Assembly (NCBI GenBank): GCA_035294565.1
Contig: DATGKR010000097.1
Span: 1 to 10,670, forward strand
Length of the DNA: 10,670 bases
Direction: 5' to 3'
Source: DATGKR01 sp035294565
GTDB lineage: Bacteria; Actinomycetota; Acidimicrobiia; Acidimicrobiales; Palsa-688
Shown here: positions 1 to 6,705 of the stretch, in pieces
How positions within the stretch are numbered: the first letter of the stretch is position 1
Layout of the letters: each line of letters opens with the position of its first letter
Translations under genes and position numbers: made by a program
Notes under the pieces: generated by a model
What the model saw: the letters and a program-made list of their open reading frames with translations, nothing else
Told to the model about the DNA's origin: nothing
The model's database searches: none

Positions 1-8
1 CGGGACAT
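1..8 (-). CDS. rplF: Start of 50S ribosomal protein L6 (partial, runs off the left edge)
   Basis: Only the first eight bases lie in the window. On the minus strand they read ATG TCC CG, compatible with the usual L6 beginning Met-Ser-Arg. A GGGGAG ribosome binding site sits about 7 bases before the ATG, and rpsH ends 12 bases upstream. In the spc operon rplF normally follows rpsH directly. The call therefore rests on position, the binding site and three codons at most; the protein itself cannot be read. Confidence 0.55.
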
Positions 9-20
9 GGTTGCGCTCCC

Positions 21-425
21 CTACCAGACGTAACAGAGGATCTCGCCGCCGACCCGGCGCTGGCGCGCCTCGCGGTCGGTCATGAGACCCTGGCTGGTCG
101 ACAGGACGGCCACCCCCAGCCCCCCGAGCACCCGGGGCAGCTTGTCGGCGGCGGTGTAGACACGCAGACCCGGCTTGGAGATCCGCCGGACCCCCGAGAT
201 GGTGCGGGCGCGGTCCTTGGTGTACTTCATCTTGATCTCCAAGGTCCGGCCCGGCCGGCCGGGGGAGTCCTCCACCCTGAAACCCTCGATGTAGCCCTCC
301 GAGGCGAGCACCGCGGCGAGGGACTCCTTCAGCTTCGAGGACGGCATGCGCACCGTTTCGTGCATGGCGACGTTGGCGTTGCGGATGCGGGTGAGCATGT
401 CGGCGATCGGGTCGGTCATGGTCAT
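21..425 (-). CDS. rpsH: 30S ribosomal protein S8
   Basis: S8 is a primary 16S rRNA binding protein of the central domain of the small subunit. In E. coli it is also the translational repressor of the spc operon. The 134 residues carry the S8 opening (TDPIADMLTRIRNA) and end in the diagnostic tail GGEILCYVW. The length is normal for the family. The chosen ATG at 425 has GAGGTG five bases upstream, overlapping the stop of the preceding S14 gene. A second in-frame ATG at 419 would give the more usual MTDPIAD start, but with an 11-base spacer. The gap to the S14 gene is 9 bases, so both are surely on one transcript. No oddity is seen in the protein. Confidence 0.97.
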   Translation of the reverse strand: MTMTDPIADMLTRIRNANVAMHETVRMPSSKLKESLAAVLASEGYIEGFRVEDSPGRPGRTLEIKMKYTKDRARTISGVRRISKPGLRVYTAADKLPRVLGGLGVAVLSTSQGLMTDREARQRRVGGEILCYVW

Positions 426-434
426 GCGCTCACC

Positions 435-620
435 TCACCAACTCGCCTTCGTGACGCCGGGCACCTCGCCGGCGTGGACCAGTTCCCGCAGGCATATCCT
501 GCACATGCCGAACTTGCGGAACACCGAGTGCGGCCGTCCGCACCTGCGGCACCGGCTGTAGGCGCGCACCTTGAACTTCGGCTTTCGCTGCGCCTTGATG
601 ATCAAAGCCTTCTTGGCCAT
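435..620 (-). CDS. rpsZ: 30S ribosomal protein S14, zinc-binding type (type Z)
   Basis: S14 sits in the head of the 30S subunit. This is the short form of 61 residues with a complete C-x2-C-x12-C-x2-C zinc site (Cys24, Cys27, Cys40, Cys43), unlike the roughly 100-residue zinc-free paralogue. The N-terminus MAKKALI and the C-terminus KASW are typical. The start ATG is preceded by AGGA six bases upstream, and rplE ends 9 bases before it. Many actinobacteria also carry a zinc-free S14 elsewhere under Zur control. Whether this genome does cannot be seen here. It is often annotated as rpsN. Confidence 0.97.
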   Translation of the reverse strand: MAKKALIIKAQRKPKFKVRAYSRCRRCGRPHSVFRKFGMCRICLRELVHAGEVPGVTKASW

Positions 621-629
621 CTCTAGTCC

Positions 630-1208
630 TTACTGGTTGCTGTCACGGCGAAAAGGGAAACCCAAGGCGTCGAGGAGCGCGCGGCCCCCGGCGTCGTCGC
701 GGGCAGTGGTGACGATCGTGATGTCCATGCCGCGCGGCGAGTCGACCTTGTCGTAGTCGATCTCCGGGAATATGAGCTGCTCGCTCACACCGAAGGTGTA
801 GTTGCCCCGCCCGTCGAAGGCCTTGGGCGGAAGCCCGCGGAAGTCCCTGATGCGAGGGATCGCCAGGCTGATCAGGCGGTCGAGGAACTCCCACATCCGG
901 TCCCCGCGGAGGGTGACCTTGGCGCCGATGGCGTTGCCCTCGCGCAGCTTGAAGCCGGCGATCGACTTCTTGGCCCTGGTCACGAGCGGCTTCTGGCCTG
1001 TGATGGCGGTCAGGTCCCGCACGGCGCCCTCCAGCAGGGAGGCCTGCTGGGTGGCCCTGCCGACGCCCATGTTGACCACGATCTTCTCGAGGCGGGGGAC
1101 CATCATGACGTTCGTCAGGCCGAGCTGCGACTGCAGCTGTGCGCGGATCTCGTCGTGGTAGCGCGCCTTCAGTCTCGGGCGCGTGGTCCCCGGAGCGGGG
1201 GCCGTCAC
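630..1208 (-). CDS. rplE: 50S ribosomal protein L5
   Basis: L5 binds 5S rRNA and helps place the central protuberance of the large subunit; it also contacts P-site tRNA. The 192-residue protein shows the family motifs RLEKIVVNMGVG near residue 40, GQKPLVTRAKKSIAGFKLREG in the middle, and the late block NYTFGVSEQLIFPEIDYDKV. It opens with about 10 extra residues (TAPAPGTTRP) before the conserved RLKARY. The start is GTG: bases 1205-1208 read GTGA on the minus strand and contain both this start and the stop of rplX. A GGGAGG binding site lies about 5 bases upstream. Translational coupling to rplX is likely. Confidence 0.96.
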   Translation of the reverse strand: MTAPAPGTTRPRLKARYHDEIRAQLQSQLGLTNVMMVPRLEKIVVNMGVGRATQQASLLEGAVRDLTAITGQKPLVTRAKKSIAGFKLREGNAIGAKVTLRGDRMWEFLDRLISLAIPRIRDFRGLPPKAFDGRGNYTFGVSEQLIFPEIDYDKVDSPRGMDITIVTTARDDAGGRALLDALGFPFRRDSNQ

Positions 1209-1525
1209 AACTCCCTCCCACAGACCTTGCAGACCCGGACCTTAGAGCGGCGATCCCCTTCGGCTTTGTAGTGGAACCCGACCCTGACGGCGCCGTCTTT
1301 GGGGCAGACCACGGCCAGCGAGGAGAGGTGGATGGGCATGTCCTTGTCGATGATCCCGCCTTTCACCCGAGCCCGGGTCTGGCGCTGGTGCTTCTTCACC
1401 CGGTTGATGCCCTCGACGATCACCTTGCCCTCTTTGGGCAGGACGCGCATGACCGTGCCCCTCTTGGAGCGGTCCTTGCCGGTGAGCACCTCGACCTCGT
1501 CGCCTTTGCGGATCCGCGCCGTCAT
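1205..1525 (-). CDS. rplX: 50S ribosomal protein L24
   Basis: L24 is an assembly-initiating protein that binds the 5' end of 23S rRNA. Residues 5-40 hold the KOW motif (RKGDEVEVLTGKDRSKRGTV), followed by EGINRVKKHQ. The C-terminal part keeps three ligands of the zinc ribbon found in some bacterial L24 (Cys74, Cys99, Cys102). The second of the first pair is Asp77 in CPKD, so zinc binding is uncertain. I chose ATG at 1525, which overlaps the rplN stop as TGATG and has GAGG seven bases upstream. A GTG one codon earlier (1528) is the alternative but would leave only two to four bases to the binding site. The 106-residue length is normal. Confidence 0.95.
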   Translation of the reverse strand: MTARIRKGDEVEVLTGKDRSKRGTVMRVLPKEGKVIVEGINRVKKHQRQTRARVKGGIIDKDMPIHLSSLAVVCPKDGAVRVGFHYKAEGDRRSKVRVCKVCGREL

Positions 1526-1893
1526 CACAGCACCTCGGGGGCGAGGGAGATGATCCGCATGAAACGCTTGTCCCGCAGCTCGCGCCCGACCGGGCCGAAG
1601 ATGCGGGTGCCCCGCGGCTGCTGCTGGTCGTTGATCAGCACGGCGGCGTTCTCGTCGAAGCGTATGTAGCTACCGTCGGGACGGCGCTTCTCCTTCTTGG
1701 TGCGCACCACCACGCACTTGACCACGTCACCCTTCTTCACGTTGGCTCCGGGGATGGCGTCTTTGACGGTGGCGACGAAAACGTCGCCGATGGAGGCGTA
1801 GCGCCTGCGGGAGCCGCCGAGGACCTTGATGCAGAGCACCTCCTTGGCTCCGGAGTTGTCGGCCACCCTGAGGCGGCTCTCCTGCTGGATCAC
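1525..1893 (-). CDS. rplN: 50S ribosomal protein L14
   Basis: L14 lies at the subunit interface, where it forms bridges to 16S rRNA; in other bacteria its surface is the docking site of RsfS. The 122 residues match the family end to end: MIQQESRLRVADNSGA at the start, GDVFVATVKDAIP in the middle, and RGTRIFGPVGRELRD near the end. The start is GTG, embedded in a GTGA overlap with the rpsQ stop. A GGAGAGG binding site ends about 5 bases upstream. Nothing is unusual beyond the non-ATG start. Confidence 0.97.
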   Translation of the reverse strand: MIQQESRLRVADNSGAKEVLCIKVLGGSRRRYASIGDVFVATVKDAIPGANVKKGDVVKCVVVRTKKEKRRPDGSYIRFDENAAVLINDQQQPRGTRIFGPVGRELRDKRFMRIISLAPEVL

Positions 1894-2159
1894 TTGGCCC
1901 TCTCCAGTACCTCGATGATGCGCCAGCGCTTCAGCTTGGACAAGGGGCGGGTTTCCGCCACGCGGACCCGGTCGCCCACCTTGAGGGCCTCGTCGGTGTT
2001 GTGGGCGTAGAGCCTCTTGGTGCGCTGCACGGTCTTGGCGTAACGGGGGTGGCGGACGCGCTCGACGACACCGACGACGGCTGTTTTGTCCATCTTCACG
2101 GACACGACGAGGCCTTCACGGACCTTACGACGGTTGGGGCGGGCCTCGGGTGCCGTCAT
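1890..2159 (-). CDS. rpsQ: 30S ribosomal protein S17
   Basis: S17 is an early-binding OB-fold protein of the 30S body. The 89 residues contain the S17 signatures VREGLVVSVKMDKTAVVGVV and HPRYAKTVQRTKRLYAHN, then GDRVRVAETRPLSKLKRWR. The open frame continues far upstream through rpmC and rplP, but the correct start is the ATG at 2159: it has GGAGG seven bases upstream and overlaps the rpmC stop as ATGA. Product length from that start is normal for the family, with about 10 variable residues before the conserved block. Confidence 0.96.
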   Translation of the reverse strand: MTAPEARPNRRKVREGLVVSVKMDKTAVVGVVERVRHPRYAKTVQRTKRLYAHNTDEALKVGDRVRVAETRPLSKLKRWRIIEVLERAK

Positions 2160-2377
2160 CGTGTTGCCTCCGCTGACTCGGCGGCTTGGATCTCCCGCTC
2201 GCGAAGGATCGTCGCCACGCGGGCAATCTCCCGGCGGACCTGGCCGAGGCGGGCCGAGTTGTCCTGCTTGCCCGTCGCCACCTGGAATCGCAGGTTGAAA
2301 AGCTCGTGGCGCGCTTCGAGCAGCTTCTGGTCGAGCTCGGCGAGCGTCAGCTCCCGAAGCTCCTTTGCCTTGGTCAA
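2156..2377 (-). CDS. rpmC: 50S ribosomal protein L29
   Basis: L29 is a small helical-hairpin protein near the polypeptide exit tunnel and forms part of the docking area for SRP and trigger factor. The 73 residues read KAKELRELTLAEL then KLLEARHELFNLRFQVATG, both standard L29 blocks. There is no ATG or GTG at the expected place. The start is the TTG at 2377-2375, which overlaps the rplP stop as TTGA and sits behind a GGAGGAGGTGGAGGT purine-rich tract. A longer reading starting at 2686 is only the rplP region read in another frame. The TTG start makes this gene easy to miss or overextend. The C-terminal IQAAESAEATR is a variable tail. Confidence 0.93.
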   Translation of the reverse strand: MTKAKELRELTLAELDQKLLEARHELFNLRFQVATGKQDNSARLGQVRREIARVATILREREIQAAESAEATR

Positions 2378-2805
2378 CCGACCTCCACCTCCTCCTGTTG
2401 GGAGCGCAGCACAACCCGAGCCTTGATCGGGAGCTTCTGGATCGCCCGCTCGAGGGCGGAACGTCCGAGCGCCTCGTTGACACCGCCCAGCTCGAAGAGG
2501 ATCCGACCCGGTTTGACGACGGCCACCCAGAACTCCGGGTTGCCCTTGCCCGAGCCCATGCGGGTCTCGGCCGGCTTGGACGTGATCGGCTTGTCGGGGA
2601 AGACGCGGATCCACACCTTGCCGCCTCGGCGGACGTGGCGGGTCATCGCGATCCGGGCGGCCTCGATCTGCCGAGCGGTTATCCACCCCGGCTCGAGCGC
2701 CTGGATCCCGTAGTCACCGAAAATGACCGTGGTCCCGCCCTTCGCCTGGCCCGTCAGTCGACCCCTCTGGACCTTGCGGTGCTTGACCTTCCTGGGCATC
2801 AACAT
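2374..2805 (-). CDS. rplP: 50S ribosomal protein L16
   Basis: L16 binds 23S rRNA near the A site and peptidyl transferase centre and organises the aminoacyl-tRNA binding region. The 143-residue product begins MLMPRKVKHRK, the classical L16 start, and carries ALEPGWITARQIEAARIAMTR and KVWIRVFPDKPITSKPAE, followed by MGSGKGNPEFWVAVVKPGR. The tail EEVEVG is acidic. The start is ATG at 2805, four bases after the rpsC stop, with AGGA about 11 bases upstream; the second ATG at 2799 is a minor alternative. The open frame extends upstream to 3123, but that part is antisense-like reading of the rpsC tail and is excluded. Confidence 0.97.
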   Translation of the reverse strand: MLMPRKVKHRKVQRGRLTGQAKGGTTVIFGDYGIQALEPGWITARQIEAARIAMTRHVRRGGKVWIRVFPDKPITSKPAETRMGSGKGNPEFWVAVVKPGRILFELGGVNEALGRSALERAIQKLPIKARVVLRSQQEEVEVG

Positions 2806-2809
2806 CGCT

Positions 2810-3736
2810 CTACGCGTCCTTCGGGAAGTGGGGCGGTTCGTGGTGGTCGCCGCGGGTCCTGCGTTCGATGTCCTCCTCCTCGGCGAGGAGGCGTTCCAGC
2901 TCCGGGTCCACGACGACGATCGGCCGGTCGTCGTCGGCGGGCGGCTCCACGGCCTCAGGGGCGGGAGGGGCCGAACCCGGTTCGCCCAGATCCGGCCGCC
3001 GGCGACCGCCGCCGGCGGAGATGACCCGACGGGGGCGGGTCTGGCCGGACGTCTCCCCCACCGCCATCGCCGCCTCCCGGCTGATCTTGTCCTCCGCGGA
3101 GGTTCGGTAAGGGAGGATGTCACCTTTGTAGATCCACACCTTCACGCCGATCCGACCGTATGTGGTGCGGGCCTCGCGGAACCCGTAGTCGATGTCGGCG
3201 CGCAGGGTGTGCAGCGGCACCCGGCCCTCCCGGTAGAACTCCCGGCGGGACATCTCGGCGCCGCCGAGGCGACCCGCGCACTGCACCCTGATGCCGAGCG
3301 CCCCGGCCTTCTGCACAGTCTGCACCGTCCGCTTCATCGCCCGGCGGAAGCTGACCCGGCCGGCTAGCTGATCGGCGATGCCCTGGGCCATCAGCGCCGC
3401 GTCGAGCTCGGGCTGCTTTATCTCCTGGATGTTGAGCTGGACCTTGGGGTTCTTGGTTATCTCGGCCAGCTTGGCGCGCAGACGGTCCGCCTCCGCACCG
3501 CGACGGCCGATGACTATGCCCGGCCGCGCCGTGTGCAGATCGATCCGCAGGCGGTCCCTGGTCCGTTCGATCTCGATGCGGCTGACCGCTGCCCTCTCCA
3601 GCTCTCCCATCAGGTAGTCGCGGATCTTCCAGTCCTCGACGAGGTAGTCCTGGTAGTCGCGGTCGTTGAACCACCGGGACTTCCAGTCGGTGGTGACACC
3701 GAGGCGGAACCCGTAAGGGTTGACCTTCTGGCCCAT
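2810..3736 (-). CDS. rpsC: 30S ribosomal protein S3 with a long C-terminal extension
   Basis: S3 forms part of the mRNA entry tunnel and contributes to mRNA helicase activity. Residues 1-40 are the S3 N-terminal domain (MGQKVNPYGFRLGV), a type II KH domain follows with its GRRG loop at residues 77-80, and the C-terminal S3 domain runs to about residue 212 (GVKVWIYKGDILPY). E. coli S3 ends near residue 233. Here the protein reaches 308, adding about 96 residues that are first basic (RPRR, GGGRRRPD), then Pro/Ala/Glu-rich, then a charged helix-like stretch ending in KDA. The start ATG abuts the rplV stop with no gap (TAGATG). Long S3 tails are known in actinobacteria; the role of this one is unknown. 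Confidence 0.96.
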   Translation of the reverse strand: MGQKVNPYGFRLGVTTDWKSRWFNDRDYQDYLVEDWKIRDYLMGELERAAVSRIEIERTRDRLRIDLHTARPGIVIGRRGAEADRLRAKLAEITKNPKVQLNIQEIKQPELDAALMAQGIADQLAGRVSFRRAMKRTVQTVQKAGALGIRVQCAGRLGGAEMSRREFYREGRVPLHTLRADIDYGFREARTTYGRIGVKVWIYKGDILPYRTSAEDKISREAAMAVGETSGQTRPRRVISAGGGRRRPDLGEPGSAPPAPEAVEPPADDDRPIVVVDPELERLLAEEEDIERRTRGDHHEPPHFPKDA

Positions 3737-4594
3737 CTACTCGCCTTCCTCTTCGCCGCCATGTCCGGCCGGCTCTTGCGGTCCCGTATCGGCCGCTTCG
3801 GGCTGCGGCCCCCCGGCCGCTTCCACCGCCTCTACCTTCGCTTCGGCCTTCTCCGCTTCTAGCTCAGCGACGCGCGCTTCCGCCTCGGCCAGCTCGGCGC
3901 CGGCGCGGGCCGCTTCCGCCTCGGCTTCGGCGGCCTCGGCCTCGGCGCGGGCGACCTCGGGCGGCTCTGCCGCCTCGGTGGGCCCTTCGGCGGCCGGTGT
4001 GGGCCGTTCGGCGGTCACGGCGGGCTCAGTCTCGGTCCCCGCCCCGGTCTCGACCTCCTGCGCCTCCTCCTCCGGCAACGGGACGCCACGGCGGCGCTCC
4101 GCCCGGTTGCGGGTGTCGCCCTCTGACCGGCGCGCGGCGGCAACCCGCCGGGCTCGCTGCGCGAGCTGTTCCGCCCTGCGGCGCTGCTGGAGCCGGGCGA
4201 GCTCACGGTCGGGCAGCCTGCTCACGATCACTGTTATGTGACAGGTCCGCTTGCGTATCCGCGTGGCGCGGCCTCTGGCCCGGGGACGCCAGCGCTTGAT
4301 GGTCGTTCCCTCGTCGGCGAAGCAGGCGGACACGTAGAGCTCCTCGGGGTCGAGCTCGTCGTTGTTCTGAGCGTTGGCCACCGCCGAACGCAGCACCTTA
4401 CCGACGGTGAAAGCGGCTCCCCGCTCCGAGAAGCGGAGGATGTCCTCCGCCTCGTGGACCGGTTTCCCCCTCACCAGGTCGAGCACTTCCCGGACCTTGT
4501 AGGGAGACAGGTGCGCGTGACGCAGCACCGCCTTGGTGCCGGGGACGTCGGCGCGGGCACCTCTGGGCCGCTCGTTGGTCTTCGGGCCGGTCAC
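3737..4594 (-). CDS. rplV: 50S ribosomal protein L22 with a very long charged C-terminal extension
   Basis: L22 lines the polypeptide exit tunnel, and its beta-hairpin is a site of macrolide resistance changes. The L22 core covers about residues 20-126 (VLRHAHLSPYKVREVLDLVRG; then ALE-like helix, ADEGTTIKRWRPRARGRATRI; then CHITVIV). The family usually ends there, at about 110-130 residues. This protein runs to 285: residues 127-170 are strongly basic and helix-like, residues 171-215 are acidic and Pro/Thr-rich, and residues 216-260 are an Ala-Glu repeat likely to form a long helix or coiled coil, followed by an acidic end. The start is GTG in a GTGA overlap with the rpsS stop. No frame break is visible in the core or the tail. 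Confidence 0.95.
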   Translation of the reverse strand: MTGPKTNERPRGARADVPGTKAVLRHAHLSPYKVREVLDLVRGKPVHEAEDILRFSERGAAFTVGKVLRSAVANAQNNDELDPEELYVSACFADEGTTIKRWRPRARGRATRIRKRTCHITVIVSRLPDRELARLQQRRRAEQLAQRARRVAAARRSEGDTRNRAERRRGVPLPEEEAQEVETGAGTETEPAVTAERPTPAAEGPTEAAEPPEVARAEAEAAEAEAEAARAGAELAEAEARVAELEAEKAEAKVEAVEAAGGPQPEAADTGPQEPAGHGGEEEGE

Positions 4595-4869
4595 CGGCGG
4601 CCCTGCCTCTCCTGACCGGCATGGAAGCGGAAGGTCCGCGTCGGTGCGAACTCTCCCAGCTTGTGGCCGACCATCGACTCGGTTATGTAAACGGGGACGT
4701 GCTTGCGCCCGTCGTGGACTGCGATGGTGTGGCCGACCATGTCCGGGATGATCGTCGAGCGTCGCGACCAGGTGCGGATGACCCGCTTCTCGTTGCGCGA
4801 GTTGAGGTCGTCCACCTTCTTGAGCAGGTGGTCATCGACGAAAGGGCCCTTCTTCAGGCTGCGCGGCAT
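4591..4869 (-). CDS. rpsS: 30S ribosomal protein S19
   Basis: S19 pairs with S13 in the head of the small subunit, near the A-site finger of 23S rRNA. All 92 residues fit the family: PRSLKKGPFVDDHLLKKV at the start, RTWSRRSTIIPDMVGHTIAVHDG in the middle, and VGHKLGEFAPTRTFRFH at the end. ATG at 4869 follows the rplB stop by 7 bases and has GGAGG about 9 bases upstream. The gene is normal in length and composition. Confidence 0.98.
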   Translation of the reverse strand: MPRSLKKGPFVDDHLLKKVDDLNSRNEKRVIRTWSRRSTIIPDMVGHTIAVHDGRKHVPVYITESMVGHKLGEFAPTRTFRFHAGQERQGRR

Positions 4870-4876
4870 CTGACGG

Positions 4877-5713
4877 CTACCTCCGGGCGCCGCGGGTGCG
4901 CCGGCGGCGGACGATCAGCTTTTCGGACGGTTTGGTTCGGTCGCGGGTGCGACCCTCGGGCTTGCCCCACGGCGACACGGGATGGCGGCCGCCGGAGGAC
5001 TTGCCCTCCCCTCCGCCTAGAGGATGGTCGACCGGGTTCATCGCCACGCCACGCGTCTGGGGGCGCACCCCCCGCCAGCGGTTCCTCCCGGCCTTGCCGA
5101 CGCTCAGCAGCTCGGCTTCGGGGTTGCCGACCTCGCCGATCGTCGCCCTGCAGTCGATCGGCACCCGGCGCATCTCCGTGGACGGCAGCCGGAGCGTGGC
5201 GTAGTCGCCCTCCTTGGCGACCAGCTGGACGCTCATGCCCGCCCCCCGGGCTATCTTCCCGCCGCCTCCCGGCTTGAGCTCCACGTTGTGGACCACCGAA
5301 CCCACGGGGATGTAGCGCATCGGCATCGCGTTGCCGGGCCGGATGTCCGACCCCTGGCCGCTACGCACCACGTCGCCCACCGACAAGCGGGCAGGGGCGA
5401 GGATGTAGCGCTTCTCGCCGTCGTGGTAGTGCAGAAGGGCGAGCCGGGCGTTGCGGTTGGGGTCGTACTCGATAGCGGCGACAGTCGCCGGCACCCCGTC
5501 CTTGTTGCGCTTGAAGTCCACAACCCGGTAACGCTGCTTGTGGCCGCCGCCACGGTGGCGGGCGGTCTTGCGGCCGTAGGCGTTGCGCCCTCCGGTACCG
5601 GGCTTGGGGGCGAGCAGACTCTTCTCGGGACGCGACTTGGTGATCTCGGCGAAATCCGAGACCGTCTGGAAACGTCGGCCAGGGCTGGTCGGCTTGCGTT
5701 TGCGAAGAGGCAC
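4877..5713 (-). CDS. rplB: 50S ribosomal protein L2
   Basis: L2 is a primary 23S rRNA binder needed for subunit association and peptidyl transferase activity. The 278 residues follow the family throughout: RPEKSLLAPKPGTGGRNAYG near residues 28-47, RHRGGGHKQRYRVVDFKR at 52-69, and the highly conserved GVAMNPVDHPLGGGEG at 222-237, with His230 at the position of the E. coli His229 region. The start is GTG at 5713, one base after the rplW stop, with GGGGAG about 6-7 bases upstream. The basic C-terminal tail RRRRTRGARR is usual. Confidence 0.98.
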   Translation of the reverse strand: MPLRKRKPTSPGRRFQTVSDFAEITKSRPEKSLLAPKPGTGGRNAYGRKTARHRGGGHKQRYRVVDFKRNKDGVPATVAAIEYDPNRNARLALLHYHDGEKRYILAPARLSVGDVVRSGQGSDIRPGNAMPMRYIPVGSVVHNVELKPGGGGKIARGAGMSVQLVAKEGDYATLRLPSTEMRRVPIDCRATIGEVGNPEAELLSVGKAGRNRWRGVRPQTRGVAMNPVDHPLGGGEGKSSGGRHPVSPWGKPEGRTRDRTKPSEKLIVRRRRTRGARR

Positions 5714-5714
5714 G

Positions 5715-6008
5715 TCAGCTCCCCTCGAAGATCGGGATCGACTGGCCGGTGGCCAGGGTGACGAGCGCCCGCTTGGTATCGGCCCGCTTACCGAAAGTCG
5801 CCTTGCGCCTGTTGCGCTTGCGCTTGCCCTTGCGGGTCAAGGTGTTCACCTTGACGACGTTGACACCGAAAATGGACTCCACGGCACGCCGGATGGACAG
5901 CTTGTCGGCGTCGGGGGCCACTACGAAGGTGTAGACGCCCTGGTCTATGAGCGCGTACGACTTCTCCGACACCACCGGCCGGACGACGACCGAACGGGGA
6001 TCACTCAT
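5715..6008 (-). CDS. rplW: 50S ribosomal protein L23
   Basis: L23 sits at the tunnel exit and is the docking point of trigger factor and SRP. The 97 residues show the L23 pattern: RPVVSEKSYALI, then YTFVVAPDADKLSIRRAVESIFGV and VKVNTLTRKGKRKR. The last part, AFV-like in relatives, ends here as IPIFEGS. ATG at 6008 overlaps the end of rplD by 8 bases and lies behind repeated GGAGG motifs (about 6012-6025), among the strongest ribosome binding sites in the operon. Confidence 0.97.
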   Translation of the reverse strand: MSDPRSVVVRPVVSEKSYALIDQGVYTFVVAPDADKLSIRRAVESIFGVNVVKVNTLTRKGKRKRNRRKATFGKRADTKRALVTLATGQSIPIFEGS

Positions 6009-6705
6009 CGGCTCCTCCCTCCTCCGGCACCTCCGCCGGGTCGGCCGCGGCTCCGGCGGCCGGTCGCGATCCGGGGGATGCCGGGGTGACCTCAGCGTTG
6101 CCCGGCAGGGTCGACGGCGTGAAGACGACCCAGTCGTTGCGGAGAACGTCGTAGGCGCTCAGCTCGCCGGTCAGGGTGCACTGCACCCCGGGGAGGTTCC
6201 TGAACGACTTGCGCGCCGGGGCTTCGTCACGCCCGAGCACCGCCAGCACCGTCCCCGACAACCCCAACGCCTCCAGCGCCCCGCGCGCCGCCTTGGTGCT
6301 GGGCTCCTCCCAGGGCCACCGGTCGACGACCGCGACCCGGCCGCCCAAAGCGCGGTCCGAGAGTGCCGAGCGAAGCGCCAGCTGGATCATCTTGCGGGGC
6401 GTCTTCTGCCGGTAGCTGCGCGGCTTGGGACCGAGGGCGATGCCACCTCCGGTGAAGTGAGGAGCTCGCTCGGAGCCCTGCCGGGCCCTGCCGGTCCCCT
6501 TCTGCTTGAACGGTTTCTTGCCCCCACCGGAAACCTCTGCACGGGTCCTGGTGCTGTGAGTGCCCGCTCGGGCGGCTGCCAGCTGCGCGGTGACCACCTG
6601 GTGCATGACCGCCACGTTGGGCTGAACTCCGAAGACGGCTTCGTCGAGATCGACCGTCCCGGTGACCTCACCCGACACGGAACGGACCTCGACGGTGATC
6701 GTCAT
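6001..6705 (-). CDS. rplD: 50S ribosomal protein L4
   Basis: L4 reaches into the exit tunnel with an extended loop. In E. coli it also represses its own S10 operon. The conserved loop is clear (GGGKKPFKQKGTGRARQGSERAPHFTGGG), followed by KPRSYRQKTPRKMIQLALRSALS. After the core the protein carries about 20 extra residues rich in Pro, Ala and Glu, ending EEGGADE, a smaller version of the acidic tails seen on L22. I chose ATG at 6705 (234 residues), which overlaps the rplC stop as TGATG and has GGAGG six bases upstream; GTG at 6708 is the alternative with only a three-base spacer. Confidence 0.96.
   Translation of the reverse strand: MTITVEVRSVSGEVTGTVDLDEAVFGVQPNVAVMHQVVTAQLAAARAGTHSTRTRAEVSGGGKKPFKQKGTGRARQGSERAPHFTGGGIALGPKPRSYRQKTPRKMIQLALRSALSDRALGGRVAVVDRWPWEEPSTKAARGALEALGLSGTVLAVLGRDEAPARKSFRNLPGVQCTLTGELSAYDVLRNDWVVFTPSTLPGNAEVTPASPGSRPAAGAAADPAEVPEEGGADE

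Noticed and set aside
1890..2483. Extended S17 reading frame of 197 residues
   Set aside because: The part before 2159 is the rpmC/rplP region in a different frame; the ATG at 2159 has a strong GGAGG site and gives normal S17 length.
3840..4060. Tandem DNA repeats of the type GCCTCGGC
   Set aside because: They are irregular and are explained by the Ala-Glu codons of the L22 tail; no CRISPR or tandem-array periodicity is present.
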